64,000 nt of DNA from Symbiodinium microadriaticum (Eukaryota; Sar; Dinophyceae; Suessiales; Symbiodiniaceae): NCBI GenBank assembly GCA_001939145.1, contig LSRX01000483.1, forward strand, positions 391,918-455,917, written 5' to 3'. Below the pieces are notes generated by a model. That model was not told the origin of the DNA and did no database searches. It was given only the letters and a program-made list of their open reading frames with translations. This document shows, in pieces, positions 46,560-55,132 of the stretch. The translations under genes were made by a program, and so were the position numbers. Within the stretch, counting starts at the first letter, position 1, and every line of letters begins with the position of its first letter.

Positions 46560-47680
46560 CCAGTCATACAGTCATACGCACATCAGCAAAAATTACAATT
46601 TGGAAGACAGACAGGAACTGCTAAAACAAGGTTGTGGCCTGCGCACGACTTGCGCACCCACTGGTTTGCCTCACAAGCGGGGCTCATGAAATGTGACTGC
46701 CTGATTCTGCATGTGTGAAACGTAAAGCTCTGCTTCACGCTTGCGGAGGAGGGCATCCATGGCAGGCATAGAGCTATGCCTATGCTCCGAACTTGCTTGC
46801 AGCTGTGGGTCGATCATCAACGCCCACCGATGGGACCTGCAAAAGTCAGCCGGCTTCTCAAACGTTCGTGCACCTCTGCCCTGAGTGCAAGAACTCCTCC
46901 ACCTTCATGCTCCGGTTGAACGTTGGCTGAGGAGAAGACCGTATGGCTCGCAGTAAAGCTTATCGCTCACCGCTACAGCCTGGGTTGTGGGTGGGTGGGG
47001 GTGGGCAACGTTTTTTTTAACACACACGCTGAACTCTTGGCCCACTGACTGGAAAGCAACCTACCCTGGCTGCCTGCACTCATGGTCTCAATTCTTGTGT
47101 GGTAAGGACACGGGACGATAAATTGGGGCAGGACATGCCTGTTGGCCTACTTCACTTGCGTGGTGTCCTTCCCTGCCTGTGACTATGGCATGTATCGCTT
47201 TTGAGCTGATCAGACTGCAAGGTCTCGTGTGAAGACCGCGCCTCCCCTCTGCAAGCACAAGCATGAAGCCCTGAAGCAATACAAGTTGTAGGAACAACAT
47301 GTGTTGACTGAAGACTGAAGACAGGCAGAGGAGCTCCGGGCTGCTCCTTGCGGATCGTGCGGTCAAGCAGCAAGCCGCTGACGGCGACCCTGTTGGCTTT
47401 AAACCTGCGAACTGCGATCCCCCAAAGCAAGTCGAAACACCCGCAGGTGAAGCGTAAGCCGACCACCATGCACCTAAGTTGAACTTGAAAGTAAGGGCCA
47501 TGATGACATCTTAACCTCAGCCTGGCAATAGGGCGCGTGAATTTTGGCGAAATGGGTGCTCTGAACTCGCGTCTGCTTTCAAAGTCTGCCAAGACGACAA
47601 TTCATGCCAATCTTCAAGCAGTGTTTAAGCCAACGCATGCCCTTTCGCGCGCGTTTTGTCTCTGAATCAAAACAACTGCG
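46560..47680. other. No gene supported
   Basis: Overlapping minus frames at 47592-47088 are open for about 140 codons but show no domain and conflict with each other. One T8 block at 47011 follows a GTGGGTGGGGGTGGG run. Nothing else is recognised. Confidence 0.3.
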
Positions 47681-47759
47681 AGACATCACTCTCGAACCTG
47701 TGAGACGCTCAAATCCGGTCTTTTTTTCGTTTTTTTTTCATCTCGGCTAACCCAAGCCT

Positions 47760-48384
47760 GTGAGCTGCCGTCAGTGGAAACAATTACCATTTTTTTTTCA
47801 TTCAGACAGCCTCGTCCACAGAGACCACAAACAAACAGTACTGCTGCAGCAGTCTGCATTCGGTTTGCACCACTGATAATGAAACCAGTGTCCTCGCTGG
47901 AGACCTCATGGTATTTCTCTGAGAAGTTCGGGTACAGGTTCCACAAACAGTTCCCAAATCTCGCATCATCCCATTGGATTTGCCAGCTGAACAGCCTGTT
48001 GAGCCTTTTCAGTTTCTGTTTGGCCCAGTCTTGTAGGTGCTCGTCGTTTTCAAAGAGGGCATCTGACAAAAATGAACGACTTAGGCCAGTCCACGTGTCT
48101 CCAGCGAGATGCTGATTTGTTTCTTCGAACTTCGCCAGGCCAAGCTCCAGGAGAGGGCGGGTGGCAAACACCGCTCTGACATGCGACAGCTCTGCAGTGA
48201 GGTTGCGGATCTTCTCGTCCAAGAGACCCACAGTCTTCTCTGCAGCTGCGACGCACTTCTGTGCGCTTTTTTTTTTTTCCTGTGCGTCTTCCTCCACTAT
48301 TTTGACTGCCAGGCGGGCTCTCTTCCTGTGTTTTTTTTGTATTTGATCGAGGTATTCAGATACTTGCGAGTAAGGGGCAGGCAT
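47760..48384 (-). CDS. Coiled-coil protein exon, unknown family
   Basis: The minus frame begins MPAPYSQVSEYLDQIQ and continues as a charged coiled coil (LDEKIRNLTAELSHVRAVFA), then a globular-looking part (FSWQIQWDDARFGNCLWNLY and VSSEDTGFIISGANRM). It reads well to about 47870; the remainder to 47686 looks like intron read-through. T8 blocks at 48331 and 48271 appear as Lys codons (QKKH and EKKKS). If those blocks are artefacts, these residues are unreliable, but the frame is intact because each block replaces rather than adds bases. Confidence 0.5.
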
Positions 48385-48727
48385 TGCTGCGATGTTGGCT
48401 CCGATATCAGAATGGGCCCAAATAGCCTGCGAACAAACAAAAAGATGCTCATCTGAAGCCAGATTGCACTGTCAAAACTAGAGACCGCCTGTTTGCAGAC
48501 GATGTTCACGCTGTACCCGCTTGCAACTCATCCCACAGTTTCATCTTGGCATCCGCACATGGAGACACGAAGTGGTTGATGAAGACCAGCGCAAGAATAA
48601 TTCATCCTCAGAACCCTAACAAGAGGGTGTCAACACACACATCAACACATCACTTCAACATCAGGACAATTCCAGAGTCCCAGAACAATTCAGGACCAAT
48701 GATGAAACATTGAACGTCAACATAAAC

Positions 48728-49111
48728 TCATAACAAACCAAATGCTAACGTAACCTGTCCTAGCATCCAACATTTTCCCAGCTGAAACGTTGAGGTTGGC
48801 AACTCCAAAGTTTTTTTTGCTGATGGATTGCGCCTCCTCTTTTTGGTTTTCTTCTTTCCTTGTTTTTCATTTTTTTTTGATATTCTTTGTTTCGGTTTTG
48901 CTTTATTTCCTTGGGCTTCATCCAAGTGAATCTCAGGCTGTCTCGAGGACGAGGGGCGCGCCTGACGCGACGGGGTCACATCATGGTCAACCCAGGGCTG
49001 ACCTAAACTTTCTTTGTCATCAGTGGCTCCCTTTGGAAGAAGCTGATTCACCGCCTTGCTCATCCACCCAATCCACCCACTCATGTGCCAGTTTGGTGGT
49101 TCAGTTGTCAT
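48728..49111 (-). CDS. Possible exon with Lys-rich segment
   Basis: The minus frame starts ATGACAACTGAACC directly after a T8 block and reads MSGWIGWMSKAVNQLLPKG, then a Ser/Arg/Glu segment and a Lys-rich block. Part of the Lys content comes from the T8 blocks at 48871 and 48811. It may be the upstream exon of the coiled-coil gene at 48.4 kb. No domain is recognised. Confidence 0.35.
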   Translation of the reverse strand: MTTEPPNWHMSGWIGWMSKAVNQLLPKGATDDKESLGQPWVDHDVTPSRQARPSSSRQPEIHLDEAQGNKAKPKQRISKKNEKQGKKKTKKRRRNPSAKKTLELPTSTFQLGKCWMLGQVTLAFGLL

Positions 49112-49624
49112 TTTTTTTGTCAGTCAGCCAGTCAGTCAATGCACTCCCTGTGGACCGCACCTGAGCAAAATTTTTTTTCTAGCCCCCAGCCACAGACTCT
49201 CCAGGAACCCTTGCTGACGCGACTGCAACCTTTTTTTTCACACACTCAGAGAGGCCTCTGCGAGTATGGCGTCGGCGACAAACAACGCTGGCCCTGGGCA
49301 CAAAAAGAGGGCAGGTAGGTAGGTACTACGTTACTACACTTAAGGGCCGGTTCGATGAAGCCGAAATCGCTGCAAACTTCGGTCTCCGAAAGAGGTCCCT
49401 CGGTTGAATCTTTTTTTTGGTCAGCCTTCGAACCAGTTACAGTCCCATCTTTGGTCCCTTGGTCTTCCATCGGTGCTCGCAAAGACTTCTCAAAAGGCTT
49501 TTTGGGCTTGTAAAATCGTTTGAGGAAGGTCTTCTGCGGCAGGGCAATCCCCAGTAAGCAATTGTATTTACAGCAATAAACCAGGGAGTAAGAACCATTT
49601 TCCGCGTTGTGTGCAATCTCCCTA

Positions 49625-50073
49625 TAGCTTGCCAGCAATGAACAGATCTGGGGACCCGCCCTGTGCTGAATTTCCCAATAGCTTGCCCGAAAAAAAGGAA
49701 TTGCAAATAGGAATTTACCAATAGCTTGCCGGAAAACACAAAATAGATTGCCAAAATCTGGATCGGGGGTGAGTGGATTTAGGGGCTCAAAACTTTCCAA
49801 ATCTTGAAGGCTTGCCATGGTTTTAGTGAGATTCGAACCCCTAAATCCACTCACCCCCGATCCAGATTTTGGCAATCTATTTTGTGTTTTCTGGCAAGCT
49901 ATTGGTGAACTGCAATTTTTAGTATCTATGTTTCCGGCAAGCTATTCCGAATTCGAACGTGCAACGTCGTTTTGGCCGGCGAGCTATTGCGGAGTTGCGT
50001 TGTGCATGATCTTGTGTTTCGGCAAGGTATTGGAGGGATCCCATGTGGAGGGCCTTGTTGTTGCGACAAGCTA
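49625..50073. repeat. Converging array of TAGCTTGCC boxes
   Basis: TAGCTTGCC occurs at 49625, 49679 and 49722. On the other side of the hairpin loop its reverse complement GGCAAGCTA or close variants occur at 49893, 49936, 49978, 50031 and 50065. Spacing is 34-54 bp. All boxes point toward the loop. The array is repeated in copy 2 (+3496). Confidence 0.85.
49718..49905. repeat. Long hairpin, 68-bp arms (67/68 paired), 52-bp loop
   Basis: Left arm 49718-49785 and right arm 49838-49905 are reverse complements except for one base. The arms contain CCAATAGCTTGCC at the outer ends and GTGAGTGGATTTAGGGG at the inner ends. The same structure is at 53214-53401 in copy 2. A minus frame runs through it, but the palindrome is better explained as a structural element. 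Confidence 0.95.
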
Positions 50074-51045
50074 CTGTGAAACTCATATGGAAGGCCAGGC
50101 TGCCTTTCAGGGAATTCCACTTTGGAAAGTTTTGAGACGTTTTGACTTTCAGGGGCAACAGCGTGCGCTAAATCTCCTGTTCCCTGAATCTCGCCTTTGC
50201 GGCACAATTTGACAAGGCAGCTGCCACATTTGGGCCCTTGCCACATTTGGGCCCTTGAGGAAATTGCTCGCCTACGCTTGCTTGCGATGCAGTTGGGTTG
50301 ATGCCCAGCCCTGCTGCAAGGCAGTTCAAGTTTAGGCGATGCTTATTTCTTGCCAGGCGGGTTGCTGTCATCCTAAACCCTTCTGCAGGGCCGCTGAGAC
50401 GTTTTGACTTTAAAGGCTTGCTTCGGTGCTGGTAGGTTGGTACTGGGGCAGTTTTGCTTTTGGGCAAGCTGCCGTACCAAATCTCGCTTCTGGTTTGCTT
50501 ACTGTCACTCTGAATCTTTTGCAGGGCCGCTGAGACGTTTTGACTTTGCGGGAGGAGCAGAGCGAGAGCGGCACCAAATCGTCAACGCGACTCCTCCAAT
50601 GTTAGCAAACAACCTGACAAGTGACACACGCAAGTACAAAGTGTTGTCGATCATGTTTTCGCTTGTGGCAACAAACAACCCAAGAGGCTTAAACAACAGT
50701 GGAAGAGCCCGTGACAAAACACGAACCCTCCGCTTGTGCTTAAAGCGATATCAAAAGCAACGGGCAAGTCCAAAGCGCGTGTCGGCGCCTACAAGCCACA
50801 CGGGTTGTGTCTGTTATCGAATGGTTGCAGGCCAATGTTTTTCTAGACGTCTTGCAAGGCGACAGCAAGTGCTACGTCATGGGGCTTCGCAGAAAGATCT
50901 CCATGACAGACACGCCCCGCTTTTTCTGTCACGTGAAAGACGCAAAAAAGCTTTGTCTTTTCACCCTTTGAGGCAAGTTGTAATATAATACTGGAGAAGG
51001 CTCCCATCCCCAGTATTAAATCATTGTAATGTCCCAGTGGGGGAA

Positions 51046-51262
51046 TCCGGTCCTGATAGAGGGGTTTTGCGATGGTTTTGAGGTGTGGGGGCGTGCCTCA
51101 AAACCCATTAGTTTCGGACCGCATACAGGGGTTTTGCGATGCGGTGTGCACCCCAGAATCCACCAGTTTCGGTCCTGACAAAGGGGTTTTGCAATGGTGT
51201 CGGGGTGCCAGGTGTGCCCCATAACCCACCAATTTCGGACCGGATAAAGGGGTTTTGCGATT
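51046..51262. repeat. Four subrepeats of 55-67 bp (GGGGTTTTGCGA)
   Basis: Units with TTTCGG(A/T)CC(G/T)GATA followed by GGGGTTTTGC(G/A)A start their GGGG at 51061, 51128, 51183 and 51249. Copy 2 has the same at +3496. Confidence 0.85.
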
Positions 51263-51299
51263 CGGGTCTCTCAGATGCCAAGACCCCTGCTGCACGAAT

Positions 51300-51399
51300 C
51301 CCCCTTTCCCCCTGCAGGCAATGTCAAGAAACGAATGGCCTGCCGTGCTGGATCCAAAGATCACTCCGGAAGAACATTGCCTGTAGGGGGAAAAGGGGG
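51300..51399. repeat. Second hairpin in the element, about 25-bp arms
   Basis: CCCCCTTTCCCCCTGCAGGC (51300) and its near-complement ending AGGGGGAAAAGGGGG (51399) flank about 50 bp containing AATGTCAAGAAACGAATGGC. The left half and centre recur at about 41662-41730, so this block may have moved by itself. Confidence 0.75.
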
Positions 51400-51636
51400 A
51401 ACAGTTGCTAGGTCTGCTGGGTGCTGTCACAAAATTGAGACGCCTGCTAGCGAATGCTTGCGACGAATTACAAGGCAAAGTGCTTCGTACTTCCTCCTGG
51501 CCAAATTTGCCAAGTGTGGAATTGTGACAATGTCCACTGGCAGCCTCAGCAATCTTCAGCGTCCAGGTTGGTGAGCCCGAAACTGGGGTTGAATAAGTGA
51601 GGAGAAAATGGCTTCAACGCACAGGCCCTCAAGTGT

Positions 51637-52831
51637 TTGCAAATCTCGGTTTCGAAGTTTTCACATTGTGTGCACATGTGTGTTTGCATCCTTCGATTCC
51701 AGAGTGTTCTGGCTTCTGTCTGTGTCGACTCTAATTACTGCCCTTTGGTTTTTTGTCTTCTATGTTCTATGAAAGGAAATTGAATTCTGTCTTTTACGTG
51801 CATCTTCTGACTTTTTGGACTAACGGTTGGAAGTTTAGGAACAGCTTGCCAATTTCGAAAAGTTTGAGATGTGGATCGGCTTAAGGTGGCAACAACCACC
51901 CAAATGCAGGGCCGGTTTTTGGGGGTGAAAACTGCTCGAAAACGTTGCCACGGACAAAGAGCCTCCACAGTGCTGGAATATCTTGTTTAGACGTTGGTTA
52001 AGTACTGCACAACCGCACGATTGTTGTTGTTTGTTATTGTTTCCAGCTCGCTGATCAGCAGCTCCTGCTAGCTCAAAAATCTGCACAGGAAGTCGTAACT
52101 TTCCCGATGCTTGTTTTCCACCGTTTTGTTGCGAATTTGAGGATTAAGAAAATTCACTGGACAGGGGGCTAAATTGTGTGAAAAGCGGGGCCAAAATCGG
52201 GTCCGGATTTCGGACCCTTTTTTGGGGCCTTTTAGTATTGGCACACTTTCCACAGGCTCCAAAAACGGAGCCATTTGTGGGCCCGCATTTTGGGAGGCGG
52301 AGTACCGCCACGACTCGCTTTTGGAACCGTGAAATCTGGAGGCGGGTCAAACAAGCGGTGCCAGATGCAGTCAGATAACTTATATGTGGCATCCAGTCAT
52401 ATTGGTTCAACTGCAGCCAAAAAGAGCAGGGTGGTTCCAGCTCGCTGCATGTACACACTGGTTCTTGCACCTTGCAGCAACTGTGGAGGCCCTTTGTGCA
52501 ACGGCACATTTTCTACGGGTTTTTTCGGGCTCGTTAATGAACCCGCCAAACCGTCAAAAACTGTGGGACGTTTTCAACAGGAGTTGCATTTTGCTCCCAC
52601 GGTTACTGCCGAAATCATGTAGGCACAATGAACGGTTCCTTTCGGCGCAAGTCCGGTTGCTATTTCAGGCATACTTGGTGGTGCTCTATCGGCCAAAGCA
52701 GGGCGGGCGCCAGGGCACGGCATGGCGGAGTTCGACGCTGCAGGATGTCCGTCAAAACCCGTCGCCTGCCTTAAAAGAATCCCCGCGCATGGGTACTGAG
52801 TTCGGTTGCAAAATTTGTATGCTGTGTGCAG
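51637..52831. other. Spacer between the two element copies
   Basis: 1195 bp unrelated to the elements. It contains short frames on both strands and no recognised motif. Confidence 0.5.
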
Positions 52832-55132
52832 ACACTTGAGGGCCGGTTCGATGAAGCCGAAATCGCTGCAAACTTCGGTCTCCGAAAGAGGTCCCTCGGT
52901 TGAATCTTTTTTTTGGTCAGCCTTCGAACCAGTTACAGCCCCATCTTTGGTCCCTTGGTCTTCCATCGGTGCTCGCAAAAACTTCTCAAAAGGCTTTCTC
53001 GGCTTGTAAAATCGTTGGAGGAAGGTCTTCTGCGGCAGGGCAATCCCCAGTAAACAATTGTATTTACAGCAATAAACCAGGGAGTAAGAACAATTTTCCG
53101 CGTTGTGTGCAATCTCCCTATAGCTTGCCAGCAATGAACAGATCTGGGGACCCGCCCTGTGCTGAATTTCCCAATAGCTTGCCCGAAAAAAAGGAATTGC
53201 AAATAGGAATTTACCAATAGCTTGCCGGAAAACACAAAATAGATTGCCAAAATCTGGATCGGGGGTGAGTGGATTTAGGGGCTCAAAACTTTCCAAATCT
53301 TGAAGGCTTGCCATGGTTTTAGTGAGATTCGAACCCCTAAATCCACTCACCCCCGATCCAGATTTTGGCAATCTATTTTGTGTTTTCTGGCAAGCTATTG
53401 GTGAACTGCAATTTTTAGTATCTATGTTTCCGGCAAGCTATTCCGAATTCGAACGTGCAACGTCGTTTTTGCCGGCGAGCTATTGCGGAGTTGCATTGTG
53501 CATGATCTTGTGTTTAGGCAAGGTATTGGGGGGATCCCATGTGGAGGGCCTTGTTGTTGCGACAAGCTACTGTGAAACTCATATGGAAGGCCTGGCTGCC
53601 TTTCAGGGAATTCCACTTTGGAAAGTTTTGAGACGTTTTGACTTTCAGGGGCAACAGCGTGCGCTAAATCTCCTGTTCCCTGAATCTCGCCTTTGCGGCA
53701 CAATTTGACAAGGCAGCTGCCACATTTGGGCCCTTGCCACATTTGGGCCCTTGAGGAAATTGCTCGCCTACGCTTGCTTGCGATGCAGTTGGGTTGATGC
53801 CCAGCCCTGCTGCAAGGCAGTTCAAGTTTAGGCGATGCTTATTTCTTGCCAGGCGGGTTGCTGTCATCCTAAACCCTTCTGCAGGGCCGCTGAGACGTTT
53901 TGACTTTAAAGGCTTGCTTCGGTGCTGGTAGGTTGGTACTGGGGCAGTTTTGCTTTTGGGCAAGCTGCCGTACCAAATCTCGCTTCTGGTTTGCTTACTG
54001 TCACTCTGAATCTTTTGCAGGGCCGCTGAGACGTTTTGACTTTGCGGGAGGAGCAGAGCGAGAGCGGCACCAAATCGTCAACGCGACTCCTCCAATGTTA
54101 GCAAACAACCTGACAAGTGACACACGCAAGTACAAAGTGTTGTCGATCATGTTTTCGCTTGTGGCAACAAACAACCCAAGAGGCTTAAACAACAGTGGAA
54201 GAGCCCGTGACAAAACACGAACCCTCCGCTTGTGCTTAAAGCGATATCAAAAGCAACGGGCAAGTCCAAAGCGCGTGTCGGCGCCTACAAGCCACACGGG
54301 TTGTGTCTGTTATCGAATGGTTGCAGGCCAATGTTTTTCTAGACGTCTTGCAAGGCGACAGCAAGTGCTACGTCATGGGGCTTCGCAGAAAGATCTCCAT
54401 GACAGACACGCCCCGCTTTTTCTGTCACGTGAAAGACGCAAAAAAGCTTTGTCTTTTCACCCTTTGAGGCAAGTTGTAATATAATACTGGAGAAGGCTCC
54501 CATCCCCAGTATTAAATCATTGTAATGTCCCAGTGGGGGAATCCGGTCCTGATAGAGGGGTTTTGCGATGGTTTTGAGGTGTGGGGGCGTGCCTCAAAAC
54601 CCATTAGTTTCGGACCGCATACAGGGGTTTTGCGATGCGGTGTGCACCCCAGAATCCACCAGTTTCGGTCCTGACAAAGGGGTTTTGCAATGGTGTCGGG
54701 GTGCCAGGTGTGCCCCATAACCCACCAATTTCGGACCGGATAAAGGGGTTTTGCGATTCGGGTCTCTCAGATGCCAAGACCCCTGCTGCACGAATCCCCC
54801 TTTCCCCCTGCAGGCAATGTCAAGAAACGAATGGCCTGCCGTGCTGGATCCAAAGATCACTCCGGAAGAACATTGCCTGTAGGGGGAAAAGGGGGAACAG
54901 TTGCTAGGTCTGCTGGGTGCTGTCACAAAATTGAGACGCCTGCTAGCGAATGCTTGCGACGAATTACAAGGCAAAGTGCTTCGTACTTCCTCCTGGCCAA
55001 ATTTGCCAAGTGTGGAATTGTGACAATGTCCACTGGCAGCCTCAGCAATCTTCCGCGTCCAGGTTGGTGAGCCCGAAACTGGAGTTGAATAAGTGAGGAG
55101 AAAATGGCTTCAACGCACAGGCCCTCAAGTGT
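52832..55132. mobile_element. 2301-bp terminal-inverted-repeat element, copy 2
   Basis: Direct copy of 49336-51636, roughly 1% different by eye, with a perfect 13-bp terminal inverted repeat (ACACTTGAGGGCC / GGCCCTCAAGTGT). It retains both hairpins, the TAGCTTGCC boxes and the subrepeats. It also retains a T8 at 52907, the counterpart of the grid T8 at 49411, although 52907 is off the 60-bp grid. Flanks (GTGTGCAG before, ACCTACCC after) show no target-site duplication. Confidence 0.8.

Larger units (their letters stand above)
44911..49418. repeat. T8 comb: 27 T-octamers on an exact 60-bp grid
   Basis: Runs of at least eight T begin at 44911 and 44971; at every 60 bp from 45751 to 46531 (14 in a row); and at 47011, 47731, 47791, 48271, 48331, 48811, 48871, 49111, 49171, 49231 and 49411. 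Every start is 31 modulo 60. The DNA between them is not a 60-bp repeat. Comparison with neighbouring degenerate repeats shows that the T8 blocks replace eight bases. This is most easily explained by corruption of the record or of an assembly step after the N at 44906. Confidence 0.95.
49336..51636. mobile_element. 2301-bp terminal-inverted-repeat element, copy 1
   Basis: Ends are ACACTTAAGGGCC and GGCCCTCAAGTGT. The inverted repeat extends to about 27 bp with a few mismatches. Copy 2 lies 3496 bp to the right with no net length difference, and small substitutions only. Inside are the 68-bp-arm hairpin (49718-49905), inverted TAGCTTGCC boxes, three GAGACGTTTTGACTTT modules, four GGGGTTTTGCGA subrepeats and a second hairpin (51300-51399). 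The largest shared plus frame (50404-50988, 194 codons) has no transposase motif. No target-site duplication was found. It is probably a non-autonomous DNA transposon, or a segmental duplication carrying one. Confidence 0.8.

Noticed and set aside
46200-46718. 172-codon plus ORF with Phe pairs every 20 residues
   Set aside because: The periodic Phe pairs are the T8 comb translated; flanking text is degenerate repeat.
49820-49845. tRNA T-arm (GGGGTTCGAATC on minus)
   Set aside because: The flanking bases do not form a T-stem or acceptor stem and the motif lies at the border of the hairpin loop.
49246-53371. Paired minus ORFs of 209 and 265 codons at the left ends of the two elements
   Set aside because: They run through the 68-bp-arm palindrome and the TAGCTTGCC boxes; the repeated phrases in the translation reflect the inverted repeat, not a protein.
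49336-55132. LTR retrotransposon with two 2.3-kb LTRs
   Set aside because: Direct repeats flank only 1.2 kb without reverse transcriptase, the ends are not TG...CA, and each copy carries its own inverted termini.
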